From positions 1 to 64,000 of the forward strand of contig SVBE01000002.1 of NCBI GenBank assembly GCA_015059065.1: a DNA stretch of 64,000 nucleotides. Direction: 5' to 3'. Made by a program: the position numbers and the translations under genes. A model generated the notes under the pieces. It had not been told where the DNA came from. It did not search any database and was given only the letters and a program-made list of their open reading frames with translations. The DNA comes from Erysipelotrichaceae bacterium. GTDB lineage: Bacteria > Bacillota_I > Bacilli_A > RFN20 > CAG-826. Shown here in pieces: positions 51,089 through 63,469 of this stretch; within the stretch, counting starts at the first letter, position 1; the number at the start of each line of letters is the position of its first letter.

Positions 51089-52633
51089 TCAACTGTCTAG
51101 TTGGATGATATAATCAACGATATCTTCGTAAAATTCCTTTTCGTGGCTGACGAGTATCACTACTCCATCATAATGGTCAATTGCTTTCTTTAACGATTCT
51201 TTAGCGATGACATCTAAGTGATTAGTCGGTTCATCTAACACAAGAATATTTGATTTAGCAATTGTTAATAAACAAAGACGAGATTTAGCTTCTTCTCCAC
51301 CGCTTAATTCTTTTAAAGGCCTAATCGCTAAATTGGATTTCACCCCACACCTAGCGAGCATGCTTCTAATCTCTCCTGGTTTAAAAGAAGGATACACCCT
51401 TTCAATTAATTGGACAGGAGTTATTGATAAATCAGGGTTCTCTGTTTGAGAGAAATAGGCAATCTTTTTCTTCTCGTTAAAAGTGAAGGAACCACTGATA
51501 GGAGGAATGATTCCTAATAAAGTTTTTATCAATGTGGATTTACCGATGCCGTTTTTACCAATGACCGCTATTCTATCTCCTTCTTTTAAGGAAAAAGAAA
51601 TTGGATTTAATAACGGCTTATTATCATAGCCAATCACTAAATCATTAACATCTAAAACATCTCTCCCAATAGATCCAGAGAAAGGGAAATTAAAGAATAC
51701 TTTGTTTGTATCGTTTGTTGGAGCTTCTAATCTCTGCAAGTGACTTAATCTTTTTCGATGAGACTTTGCCGCGCGTGCTGATGTTGCGCGTACGATATGA
51801 GAAGCAATAAACTGTTCTTCTTTTTTAATATATTTCTGTTGAGCTGCATAATCCTTTTCGTATTGCTCTTTTCTTATTACTGATTGAGAGAGGAAATAAT
51901 CATAATCCCCTTTATATCTTTCAATCTTTTTATTCGATAGATGGAATACGACATTCGCGATCCCTTTCACAAAGTCTTCATCGTGAGAGACGATAAGAAA
52001 AGCATTCGGATAATTCTGTAAATATTCTTTTAGCCAGGCGACATGCTCAACATCTAAATAGTTAGTCGGTTCATCAAGGAGCAAAACATCATTCTTTTCT
52101 AGTAGCATCTTCGCGAGATATACTTTCTCTCTTTGCCCACTGCTGAGCTCTGTTAATTTCACTGGTAATTTGCTTTTAGGAATGCCTAATCCAACGATGA
52201 TTTTATTGATCTCTGTTTCGATATCATAAAAGTTTTCATTTAATAAAAACTGGTTGATTTGCTCGGCTTTTTCTAAATATTCGTCGTATTTTGGATTAGA
52301 AAAATCACTGCCGAGAAGATAATATTCATTCATCTCTTTTTCCTTGTCAAAGAGAGGTTTATAAATCTGCTTTAAGAATTCATCAACCGTATAATTATCA
52401 TTAACTTTATAATGTTGGTCTAGATATGAATAGGTCACTCTGGGAGTCCATTCAATGCTCCCTTTATCTGGTACAAGTTTTTTAGTTAATAAATCGATAA
52501 AAGTCGTCTTGCCACAACCATTTTGACCAACCAAGACCGCGTGATCTTCACGATTAAGCTGCAAAGAAACTTCATCATAAAGTTCTTTGTCATAATAATT
52601 GAATTTTAATCCTGTAACTTTTACTAAACTCAT
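51089..52633 (-). CDS. ABC-F family ATPase
   Basis: A 514-residue cytoplasmic protein with two ABC ATPase domains and no membrane part. The first has GQNGCGKTT (36-44), LSSGQREKV and LLLDEPTNYLD; the second has GKNGIGKST, LSGGEEAKS and LVLDEPTNHLD. A basic helical linker (about 240-300, AAKSHRKRLSHLQRLE) joins them. ABC-F proteins act on the ribosome, either as translation factors or as antibiotic protection proteins such as Lsa/Msr/Vga. The linker alone does not tell which; resistance cannot be claimed. A single-gene unit ending near 51089. Confidence 0.92.
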   Translation of the reverse strand: MSLVKVTGLKFNYYDKELYDEVSLQLNREDHAVLVGQNGCGKTTFIDLLTKKLVPDKGSIEWTPRVTYSYLDQHYKVNDNYTVDEFLKQIYKPLFDKEKEMNEYYLLGSDFSNPKYDEYLEKAEQINQFLLNENFYDIETEINKIIVGLGIPKSKLPVKLTELSSGQREKVYLAKMLLEKNDVLLLDEPTNYLDVEHVAWLKEYLQNYPNAFLIVSHDEDFVKGIANVVFHLSNKKIERYKGDYDYFLSQSVIRKEQYEKDYAAQQKYIKKEEQFIASHIVRATSARAAKSHRKRLSHLQRLEAPTNDTNKVFFNFPFSGSIGRDVLDVNDLVIGYDNKPLLNPISFSLKEGDRIAVIGKNGIGKSTLIKTLLGIIPPISGSFTFNEKKKIAYFSQTENPDLSITPVQLIERVYPSFKPGEIRSMLARCGVKSNLAIRPLKELSGGEEAKSRLCLLTIAKSNILVLDEPTNHLDVIAKESLKKAIDHYDGVVILVSHEKEFYEDIVDYIIQLDS

Positions 52634-52702
52634 AACTATCCTTCATATAATAACATAATCTTATACCTATAAGAATTCATTATTTCACTAGGATAAGGTA
52701 AC

Positions 52703-52727
52703 AAAAAAAGCCATTTAATATGGCTTT
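52703..52727 (-). terminator. Terminator of tRNA-Ala
   Basis: On the minus strand AAAGCCAT (52720-52727) pairs with ATGGCTTT (52707-52714), followed by T residues. Confidence 0.88.
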
Positions 52728-52738
52728 ATTGCACAAAT

Positions 52739-52814
52739 TGGTGGATCCGACGAGGATCGAACTCGCTACCTCTTCCATGCCATGGAAGCGCTCTCCCAGG
52801 TGAGCTACGGACCC
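52739..52814 (-). tRNA. tRNA-Ala(GGC)
   Basis: Minus-strand cloverleaf with acceptor GGGTCCG/CGGATCC, anticodon loop ATGGCAT giving GGC, and encoded CCA. The G3-U70 pair, the alanine identity element, is present. Confidence 0.95.
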
Positions 52815-52818
52815 ATTA

Positions 52819-52857
52819 GGCGAAATAAATAATAATAGAATTTCGCCAATAATTCAA
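52819..52857 (-). promoter_or_regulatory. Promoter of tRNA-Ala inside an inverted repeat
   Basis: On the minus strand TTGAAT (52852-52857), a 17-base spacer and TATTAT (52829-52834). The -10 lies in the loop of an 8-bp inverted repeat, GGCGAAAT (52819-52826) and ATTTCGCC (52840-52847). Confidence 0.6.
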
Positions 52858-52867
52858 TAGAAGATAA

Positions 52868-53545
52868 TTATTTCTTTCCAAGATAATGGTCAATTGGGGA
52901 AACAATCGCATAAAATGCGGGGATAGTAATGAATAAGAACCAATATACACCCCAACCATTAAAGTTGAAATAATGACCTAAAAATCCTAGTAGCAAATAC
53001 ACAAAAGTCACAAGAAGAGGATAAGCAAAGCGGTGAATCTTTCTCGTCACTATCGCACTGACAAGTGAACCGATGATACCTGGAATGAAAAATACTAACC
53101 ATCCCATTGCCCAGCCGATATTGCGGTCAGTAATAAATACACCCATCAAAATATAAGCCACTAAAGAGAGAAGGAACATGCTGCCATAAAGAGACTGTAT
53201 AACCGTGAGCAACTTTGAATGGGTCTTTTGTTTCTCTTGGCTTTTGATGTGAAGATTGACTTCACCATCATCTGATATCTCAATAGTTTTTGTTTGACGA
53301 AATTCTTCTTTGTCTTTTGGATCGACGAATTCAGGATTGAGCACTTCTTTACCTAATAATTCATCAGTGGTTACACCCAAGATATCGGAAAGAGATAAGA
53401 TGATAGAAATATCTGGGGAGGCGGAATCATCTTCCCATTTTTCTATTGCGGCAAGAGAAATACCAAGCTTTTCAGCGATTTCTTCTTTGCTTATATTTTT
53501 TTCTTTTCTTAATCTTGCTAATCTTTGTCCAAATGTTTCTTTCAT
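52868..53545 (-). CDS. XRE-family regulator with membrane domain
   Basis: A 225-residue protein with an N-terminal helix-turn-helix of the XRE type (about residues 6-62, RLARLRKEKNISKEEIAEKLGIS) and four membrane helices after residue 110. Such membrane-anchored XRE proteins may sense envelope signals or bind a membrane partner while touching DNA; the target is unknown. The frame opens with GTG at 53554, but the ATG at 53545 has AGGTG 6 bases upstream and is chosen. It lies between tRNA-Ala and tRNA-Arg, all on the same strand. Confidence 0.88.
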   Translation of the reverse strand: MKETFGQRLARLRKEKNISKEEIAEKLGISLAAIEKWEDDSASPDISIILSLSDILGVTTDELLGKEVLNPEFVDPKDKEEFRQTKTIEISDDGEVNLHIKSQEKQKTHSKLLTVIQSLYGSMFLLSLVAYILMGVFITDRNIGWAMGWLVFFIPGIIGSLVSAIVTRKIHRFAYPLLVTFVYLLLGFLGHYFNFNGWGVYWFLFITIPAFYAIVSPIDHYLGKK

Positions 53546-53620
53546 AATAATCACCTCGACATAAAATAATAATTCATTATTATTGGTATTATCACAATCA
53601 TTTTACCACACACCTATAAA

Positions 53621-53648
53621 AAAGAAAAACAGCCGTTACGAGGCTGTT
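53621..53648 (-). terminator. Terminator of tRNA-Arg
   Basis: On the minus strand AACAGCC (53642-53648) pairs with GGCTGTT (53628-53634), followed by TTTTC. Confidence 0.85.
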
Positions 53649-53661
53649 AATCATTAATCTG

Positions 53662-53738
53662 TGGCGCGCTTGAGACGATTCGAACGTCCGACCCCTTCCT
53701 TAGGAGGGAAGTGCTCTATCCAGCTGAGCTACAAGCGC
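53662..53738 (-). tRNA. tRNA-Arg(CCU)
   Basis: Minus-strand cloverleaf with acceptor GCGCTTG/CAAGCGC, discriminator G, anticodon loop CTCCTAA giving CCU, and encoded CCA. Confidence 0.95.
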
Positions 53739-53745
53739 AAAAAGA

Positions 53746-53763
53746 AGGGGTTTATAAACCCCT
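53746..53763 (-). terminator. Palindromic terminator at the end of the alpha/beta-hydrolase gene
   Basis: AGGGGTTTATAAACCCCT is a perfect 18-bp palindrome followed by TCTTTTT on the minus strand. It contains the stop codon of the hydrolase gene and ends 7 bases before tRNA-Arg; its central TATAAA could also serve as the tRNA -10. Confidence 0.75.
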
Positions 53764-54648
53764 GTTGAAGAATTCAATAACGTCATCACTCACCGTTTTC
53801 CAATCGTCTTCATTGAGGATTTCATGACGCATATTGGAATAGGTTTTGTGACTCACTTCTTTTAATCCTAATTCTTTATATTGTTGTTCTAATTCTAATG
53901 TGAATTTACCGAAGTTAGTGACTGGATCCCCATCTCCTCCAATAAGGAAGATTGCAGTATCTTTATCAACTTTTTTGAGATTCTCTTCAGTATAAAGAGG
54001 AACCATGCCTTCGATAAAGGAGAGACAGAAACCATTAGTTGGGCCAAAGCCACATAAAGGATCAGCTTCGTATTTCTTCACATTTTCTTGATTGATAGAA
54101 AGCCAGGCGAGTTTGCCTTCTTTCTTATAAGCATTAGATAAATTGGCAAACATCAAATTGTTCATCAATCCCGCTTTCTTATTCCAGTTTGAATCGTGGA
54201 CCACGATCTTCGCGATGAGATGTCCAAGACCAAGGATTGGGTTTTTGCCACCACTACCACAGATGCAAAGTCTTTTGGATTTGCCTGGGTGTCTTTCTAG
54301 GAAAGATTGGCACATAAAACTACCCATGGAATGAGAGAAAACAAATAGAGGTAAACCGCTTTCATTAAGTTTATCTGCTAATTCAGCATAATTATCGACT
54401 TGTTTGTGGAAACCATCTTTTGGCCAAATACCTAAACCATCTGTTTCCGCATTCTCACCTTGACCGTAAGTATCGATAGAATAAACGTTATAACCAGCTT
54501 TGTTGAGCTCTTGGGCAAACTTGTCATATCTTGCAGCATATTCTTCCATGCCTTCAAAGATCATGACATTGGCTTTTGGCTTTTTGATTTCCCAACAAAC
54601 ACCTCTTCTTGTTTCACCGAGACGATTAACTAATTGATATTTTTCCAT
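53752..54648 (-). CDS. Alpha/beta hydrolase (lysophospholipase/S33-like)
   Basis: A 298-residue serine hydrolase. The nucleophile elbow is SHSMG (Ser107), the acid is Asp in IGGDGDPVTN, and the His is in SNMRHEILNE near the C terminus, giving a full triad. The order and the SNMRHE motif resemble monoacylglycerol lipases/lysophospholipases. It probably hydrolyses a lipid ester or similar substrate in the cytoplasm, as no signal peptide is present. It lies 5 bases after galE in the nucleotidyltransferase-galE operon and ends in a palindromic terminator. Confidence 0.88.
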   Translation of the reverse strand: MEKYQLVNRLGETRRGVCWEIKKPKANVMIFEGMEEYAARYDKFAQELNKAGYNVYSIDTYGQGENAETDGLGIWPKDGFHKQVDNYAELADKLNESGLPLFVFSHSMGSFMCQSFLERHPGKSKRLCICGSGGKNPILGLGHLIAKIVVHDSNWNKKAGLMNNLMFANLSNAYKKEGKLAWLSINQENVKKYEADPLCGFGPTNGFCLSFIEGMVPLYTEENLKKVDKDTAIFLIGGDGDPVTNFGKFTLELEQQYKELGLKEVSHKTYSNMRHEILNEDDWKTVSDDVIEFFNRGL

Positions 54649-54653
54649 ATTTA

Positions 54654-55670
54654 TTATTCTCCGTAACCGTTTGGATTATGACTTTGCCAGTTCCAGGAAT
54701 CTTTACATGCATCGACGATCGTGAGTTTAGTTTCCCAACCCATTTCGCGTTTTGCCTTAGAAGCATCCGCGTAGTTTTCATCGACATCACCTGGACGACG
54801 TTCACAAATCTTATATTCGATATGAATATTGTTAGCTTCTTCAAAAGCTTTGACGAGTTCGAGGACGGATGTACCTTTACCAGTACCTAAGTTATAGATC
54901 ACTAAGCCTGGTTTCTCGGCAAGTTTCTTTAAAGCACATAAATGTCCAATCGCTAAATCGACAACGTGAATATAGTCACGAACACCTGTGCCATCAACCG
55001 TTTTATAATCATTACCATAGACATTTAAGAATGGGCGTTTACCAACTGCCACTTGTGTAATATATGGCATTAAGTTATTTGGAATACCTGTTGGGTCTTC
55101 ACCGATTCTACCACTTCTATGTGCACCAATTGGGTTGAAGTATCTCAAGATGGCAATATTTGCTGTTGGCACTTCTTTAGCGAAATCTTTAAGTAAATAT
55201 TCGATATCTAATTTTGTTTGTCCATATGGATTAGTGCAGCCACCAACCTTGTCGTCTTCCTTTAATGGGACATGATCAGGGACGCCATATACTGTCGCGG
55301 AAGAGGAGAAGACTAAATTATTCACTCCATATTCCTTCATGAGTTTTAAAATAACCTTTGTGCCACCGACATTATTCTTTTCATAAAGTTCTGGGAATTT
55401 GACGGACTCGGCAACGGATTTTAATCCTGCAAAGTGAATGATATCTGTAACTTTTTCGGCTTCAAAAACCTTTCTCATCGCTGCTTCATCTTGGATATCA
55501 GCGAAGTAAAATCTTGGTCTTTTGCCAGTGATTTCTTCAATTCTATCTAAAACAACTGGCTTTGAATTTGAATAGTTATCTAATATTGCAACATCGTAGC
55601 CCGCATTTAAAAGTTCAACAACTGTATGGGAACCGATATAGCCAGTTCCACCTGTCACTAAAATAGCCAT
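54654..55670 (-). CDS. galE: UDP-glucose 4-epimerase
   Basis: A 338-residue short-chain dehydrogenase-type epimerase that interconverts UDP-galactose and UDP-glucose with bound NAD+. The NAD motif GGTGYIGSH is at 7-15, the catalytic pair is Ser-x24-Tyr (SSSATVYG near 122-129 and YGQTK near 148-152), and the C-terminal ERRPGDVDENYAD is typical of GalE. Length is normal. It lies 15 bases after a sugar nucleotidyltransferase gene, so together they supply UDP-galactose or UDP-glucose, possibly from galactose 1-phosphate made by the GalK-type kinase at 22-23 kb. Confidence 0.97.
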   Translation of the reverse strand: MAILVTGGTGYIGSHTVVELLNAGYDVAILDNYSNSKPVVLDRIEEITGKRPRFYFADIQDEAAMRKVFEAEKVTDIIHFAGLKSVAESVKFPELYEKNNVGGTKVILKLMKEYGVNNLVFSSSATVYGVPDHVPLKEDDKVGGCTNPYGQTKLDIEYLLKDFAKEVPTANIAILRYFNPIGAHRSGRIGEDPTGIPNNLMPYITQVAVGKRPFLNVYGNDYKTVDGTGVRDYIHVVDLAIGHLCALKKLAEKPGLVIYNLGTGKGTSVLELVKAFEEANNIHIEYKICERRPGDVDENYADASKAKREMGWETKLTIVDACKDSWNWQSHNPNGYGE

Positions 55671-55685
55671 TGATAATGCTCCTTA

Positions 55686-56579
55686 TTAATATAGACCTTT
55701 TTTGTAATAGCCTTTTTCCACTAAGTCAGCTAAAGCTTTAACGACTTGTGGTTTATCTTCTTTATAAGTCACGCCGAACCATTGAGATGGAGTTTGAAGG
55801 ACTTTCACAGTCGCTCTACCTTCATGGACCAATTCATCGACAACAGTTGGAATTAAGAATTCTGCTTTTAAGTTAGAGATATTGTCCTTTAACCAAATTG
55901 GGAATTTTCTTCTGAGTTCATCGATTAAACCTTTAGAGAAGGCGAATAAGTTCATGGAAACTAATGCATCTTCACCGACTTCAAAGCTATCGCCTTTTTC
56001 AAGTGGGGTGCAAACAATCTTGCCTTCAGCATTTCTTTCAATAGAAGACTCGATTAATTTTTCTAAGTAACCTTCTTTATTAGCGAATAAGACACCTCTT
56101 TTCACAGAGCCATTTTCAGTCATTGTGTTAGAGACTTTGAAAGCGACGTTTGCGTATTCTTCTTTGTTCGCATTCTTTAAGTAATCGTAAGCGACTTTAT
56201 ATGTTTCTTGTCCGTAGAAGTCATCGCCATTGATGATGATGAAGTTGTCATTGATTAAATCACGGGCGGCATAAATCGCATGCGCTGTACCCCATGGTTT
56301 TACTCTACCTTCTGGACATTTAAAGCCTTCTGGTAAATCGTTTAAATCTTGGAAAGCGTATTCCACTTTAATAATCTTTTCAACGCGTTTTCCAATGCTT
56401 TCTTTGAATTCCTTGTAGAAATCCTTTTTGATGATGAAAATGACGGAATCAAATCCAGCCTTTTTCGCATCATGAACGGAGTAGTCTAATAAAAAATTAT
56501 TAGCTTCATCCATTGGTTCCATTTGTTTTAGGCCACCAAATCTAGAACCCATTCCGGCCGCTAAAATAACTAGTTGCAT
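55686..56579 (-). CDS. Sugar-phosphate nucleotidyltransferase
   Basis: A 297-residue NTP_transferase-family enzyme that would couple a sugar phosphate to a nucleotide. The nucleotide loop is LAAGMGSRFGGLKQ (6-19), and Asp in INGDDFYG (about 117-124) binds the metal. It lacks the typical GalU/RmlA signature beyond the loop, so the sugar is open. With galE as its neighbour, a UDP-sugar pyrophosphorylase acting on glucose or galactose 1-phosphate is a reasonable inference; it could stand in for GalT, which is not in the window. AGGAG precedes the start. Confidence 0.85.
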   Translation of the reverse strand: MQLVILAAGMGSRFGGLKQMEPMDEANNFLLDYSVHDAKKAGFDSVIFIIKKDFYKEFKESIGKRVEKIIKVEYAFQDLNDLPEGFKCPEGRVKPWGTAHAIYAARDLINDNFIIINGDDFYGQETYKVAYDYLKNANKEEYANVAFKVSNTMTENGSVKRGVLFANKEGYLEKLIESSIERNAEGKIVCTPLEKGDSFEVGEDALVSMNLFAFSKGLIDELRRKFPIWLKDNISNLKAEFLIPTVVDELVHEGRATVKVLQTPSQWFGVTYKEDKPQVVKALADLVEKGYYKKGLY

Positions 56580-56601
56580 GTTAAAATCTCCTGCAAATGA
56601 A

Positions 56602-56610
56602 ATTATATCA
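56602..56610 (-). promoter_or_regulatory. Extended -10 promoter of the nucleotidyltransferase-galE operon
   Basis: On the minus strand TGATATAAT is an extended -10 (56602-56610), 22 bases before the start codon. No good -35 is visible. Confidence 0.55.
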
Positions 56611-56655
56611 CTTACAGGAGTATTCTTCTATATAAGAATCTCTTATTGTTTTAGG

Positions 56656-57417
56656 TTACAATTCTTTAGCAACTCTCAAGGCGACTTCAAAAGCTTGAAT
56701 TTGAAGAACGAGCTCTGAGTCTCCACCAAAATCAACTCTTTCCCACTTTTCTAATCCATCGAGGGAATCAGCAGAGAAAAGGATATGGTAATTATCGATA
56801 TCATAATAACGAGCCACTGCTTCAACACCACTCACTTCCATCTCCACAGCCAAGCAGCCCTCTTCTTTATGTTTGTTAACTTTATTAACTGTTTCCATAT
56901 AGATTCCATCAGTCGTCCAGATAGGACCAGCAACAAACGGAATATTGGTCTTGCTTAATATTTGCTCAACTTTAGAATGATTTCTCACATCAACATAGTC
57001 ACTTGGAGCCATATAGTGATAGGAAATGCCTTCATCTCGATAGGAGGAAGTTGGAACGATAATCTTTCCTCTGCAGGCTTCCTCATTAAGAACACCACAG
57101 CTACCGAAATAAATGAATTTATGACTTCCAGTAACGACACTGACTTCTTTCATAATAATAGAAGCAACAGTCGCCCCTATTCCGCTGCAATAGACTTGAA
57201 ATACCTTGCCTTCATATTCAAATGAATAAACATCTTGAAATCCGTTAGTAGTCTTATAGCTGCAAGTTTTTTTCGCACCATATTTTTCTATGGCATAATC
57301 AACAACTTTTTGTTTGAATGTCACTATTGTGACAACATCATTACGTTCCACCTCACCATAAAAACCTTCTGCGGTGATAAATGGTTTGGAATTTGGATCA
57401 AAACTATTTGTAATCAT
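56656..57417 (-). CDS. Nucleoside phosphorylase (PNP/UDP family)
   Basis: A 253-residue phosphorylase that splits a nucleoside with phosphate into base and ribose 1-phosphate for salvage. The family signatures are GSCGVLNEEACRGKIIVP near 95-112 and the substrate-binding EMEVSGVEAVA near 200, where Glu-Met-Glu contacts the ribose. The sequence lies between uridine phosphorylases and PNPs, and it is shorter than hexameric PNP-I; purine versus uridine specificity is undecided. It lies 12 bases after the ligA stop, so it may be the end of the pcrA-ligA transcript. No terminator is seen before the next operon. Confidence 0.88.
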   Translation of the reverse strand: MITNSFDPNSKPFITAEGFYGEVERNDVVTIVTFKQKVVDYAIEKYGAKKTCSYKTTNGFQDVYSFEYEGKVFQVYCSGIGATVASIIMKEVSVVTGSHKFIYFGSCGVLNEEACRGKIIVPTSSYRDEGISYHYMAPSDYVDVRNHSKVEQILSKTNIPFVAGPIWTTDGIYMETVNKVNKHKEEGCLAVEMEVSGVEAVARYYDIDNYHILFSADSLDGLEKWERVDFGGDSELVLQIQAFEVALRVAKEL

Positions 57418-57429
57418 ATTATTCCCGCC

Positions 57430-61631
<4,202 letters not shown>

Positions 61632-61640
61632 ATTAAAAAT

Positions 61641-61669
61641 ATATTATCAAAAGATAATATTTTCTTCAA
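61641..61669 (-). promoter_or_regulatory. Promoter of pcrA-ligA, near leaderless
   Basis: On the minus strand TTGAAG (61664-61669), a 17-base spacer and TAATAT (61641-61646), 9 bases before the ATG. The spacing equals that of the HAD-S1-pgi promoter at 4545-4573. Confidence 0.65.
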
Positions 61670-61681
61670 TATGATATCGGG

Positions 61682-62134
61682 TCAACTGCGATAATGCGAC
61701 AACTCTTCTTCTATATAAATATTCTTAATAATATTCTTTTCAATTCTTCCGTTTTTAATAAGTACTAGCTGAGGTGTTACCATCACAAATATGTCATCGA
61801 CATTATTTGAACCTATCGTTTGATTGATCTCTTGATAGGTATAATTATGCGGAATTGATTCAGTGGCATAAATAAAATAGAATTCGAGATAACCTTTTAA
61901 AGCGAAATCAATCACTTCATTTTTAATCTCACTGCAACTATGACAAGTTTCCTGATAAAAATAAACAAAATGGTCTTTATCACTGATGGAAAAAGATTGG
62001 TCATATGTAATCTTCAAATGTTCGATCTCGGAATAATCGTGCTCTGGATATCCTTGTGAGGATGAACTGCTATTATCACCTGCACATGAGGTAAGCAATA
62101 AGATAGGTAATAAAGATAAATATTTCAATGCCAT
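61682..62134 (-). CDS. Thioredoxin-like lipoprotein
   Basis: A 150-residue lipoprotein: signal MALKYLSLLPILL with lipobox LTSC (Cys17), then a Ser-rich linker. The mature domain has a CHSC motif (Cys64, Cys67) after the strand HFVYFYQ, as in thioredoxin-fold disulfide proteins, and a strand-turn with TPQLVLIKNGRI near 118, with the cis-Pro position expected of the fold. It probably reduces or forms disulfides on surface proteins. The start lacks a ribosome site. It does not overlap its neighbours and ends shortly before the pcrA promoter. Confidence 0.82.
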   Translation of the reverse strand: MALKYLSLLPILLLTSCAGDNSSSSSQGYPEHDYSEIEHLKITYDQSFSISDKDHFVYFYQETCHSCSEIKNEVIDFALKGYLEFYFIYATESIPHNYTYQEINQTIGSNNVDDIFVMVTPQLVLIKNGRIEKNIIKNIYIEEELSHYRS

Positions 62135-62205
62135 ATACTTATATATACCTTAAAAACTCAGTTTTGTTTCATTTTTTTTGAAATTTTTTTAAAATTTTAT
62201 TAGAT

Positions 62206-63102
62206 ATGTTTAAAAAGAGAGAAACTTTAACACAAAATATTGCCTATATGGGATTGATGGCTGCAATCAATGTCATCTTTGTTCTCCTCACTTATTTTGT
62301 TCCTTTTCTCATCTTTCTTCTCGTTTTTGTCTTACCGCTTACAAGTGTCGTTGTCACCATCTTTTGTCAGAAGAAATACATCCCGATTTATGTGCTTGCC
62401 ACTATCGGGCTTTGTCTCATCGCCACTATCAATAATTTTTCTGACACTTTGTTCTATGTAATACCGGCTTTGATATCTGGTGTTGTTTTTGGTTTATTGC
62501 TGGAAAAGAAAATACCACCAGTATGGATCATTTTTGTATCAAGTTTACTGACAACTGGTTTATCTTATGCTTTTGTTCCATTAATCGAATTAATCTATAA
62601 CCAAAACATCATTAATGTCTTTCTAACCATCTTTAAAGTTAATGATTTTCAATATATTTACTACATGGTCCCTTGTTTTATTTATTTAATTTCATTAATT
62701 CAATCAATATTATCTTATATATTTATTAGATCAGAACTCCCAAAACTTGGAATTGTTGTTTCTGATGAAACGAGATTTCCCCCTCTCCTCATCGCCTCTG
62801 CAATAACCCTTATTCTCATCGGTATTTCAATCCCATTATTCCCAGAATTGTCTTATCTATTTTCAATGTGGTTAATCTATTTTTCATGCTATATCCTCAT
62901 CAACTTATTACTTCTCAAAAAGACTTATATTTATGTGGTTTTAGGATTATCTGTCATTGTTACTTTTGTCCTCTTTGGAACTTTGTTTAAATCCATTCCA
63001 AATCCTTTTGGATTTCTCCTTATCGATTCTTTATTCCTTCTTATTATTTGTCTCGGAATAGTTGATAACTATTTAATTACAAATAGACATAAGGTAGAAT
63101 AA
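62206..63102 (+). CDS. Multi-helix membrane protein (possibly YybS/DUF2232-like)
   Basis: A 298-residue membrane protein with about eight hydrophobic segments, including a long one at 18-50 and a pair near 185-225 and 235-290. The pattern of an N-terminal AAINVIFVLLTYF and repeats of short polar loops suggests the DUF2232/YybS or ECF-S-like class, but no clear signature confirms it. It begins a three-gene membrane-protein unit that runs off the window. No ribosome site precedes the ATG; the upstream sequence is an AT-rich run. Confidence 0.6.
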   Translation: MFKKRETLTQNIAYMGLMAAINVIFVLLTYFVPFLIFLLVFVLPLTSVVVTIFCQKKYIPIYVLATIGLCLIATINNFSDTLFYVIPALISGVVFGLLLEKKIPPVWIIFVSSLLTTGLSYAFVPLIELIYNQNIINVFLTIFKVNDFQYIYYMVPCFIYLISLIQSILSYIFIRSELPKLGIVVSDETRFPPLLIASAITLILIGISIPLFPELSYLFSMWLIYFSCYILINLLLLKKTYIYVVLGLSVIVTFVLFGTLFKSIPNPFGFLLIDSLFLLIICLGIVDNYLITNRHKVE

Positions 63103-63106
63103 TAGC

Positions 63107-63469
63107 ATGCTGACAGATATTTTAAAGAAATGTGGAAGAGGGGTTTTGTATATTATTACATTACCAATTCTTCTCGTGGTTCTATCCATTTACGCTGTTA
63201 TTGGGGTTATCCAATTCTTTTATGTTGGCATTAAATCAATCTGGTATTTTTTCACAGGCAGAAATCTCTTTGGCGAATTCCCCGAAGATGTTAAAGCTCG
63301 TGAAATATTAGAGGGTAAAGAAGTTACCAACATCAATATTGTTAATGAACCAGTTGAAACTCCTACTCCTTCTCAGCCATACATCACCACTCCACAACCA
63401 TATATCACTAAACCTGAAGATGATAATAATGGGGTCACGATTATATCAAGCGAGGATGAAGAGAAATGA
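63107..63469 (+). CDS. Single-helix membrane protein with disordered tail
   Basis: A 120-residue protein with one strong hydrophobic segment (about 12-45, possibly two close helices) and a C-terminal tail of 60 residues. The tail is rich in Thr, Pro, Gln, Glu and Asp and has a repeated QPYIT motif. The family is unknown. It lies 4 bases after the upstream gene and overlaps the next by ATGA, so it is expressed within the same unit. Confidence 0.75.
   Translation: MLTDILKKCGRGVLYIITLPILLVVLSIYAVIGVIQFFYVGIKSIWYFFTGRNLFGEFPEDVKAREILEGKEVTNINIVNEPVETPTPSQPYITTPQPYITKPEDDNNGVTIISSEDEEK

Noticed and set aside
51089-52633. ABC-F gene as an antibiotic resistance determinant
   Set aside because: ABC-F proteins include housekeeping translation factors; the linker alone cannot show ribosome protection against a drug.
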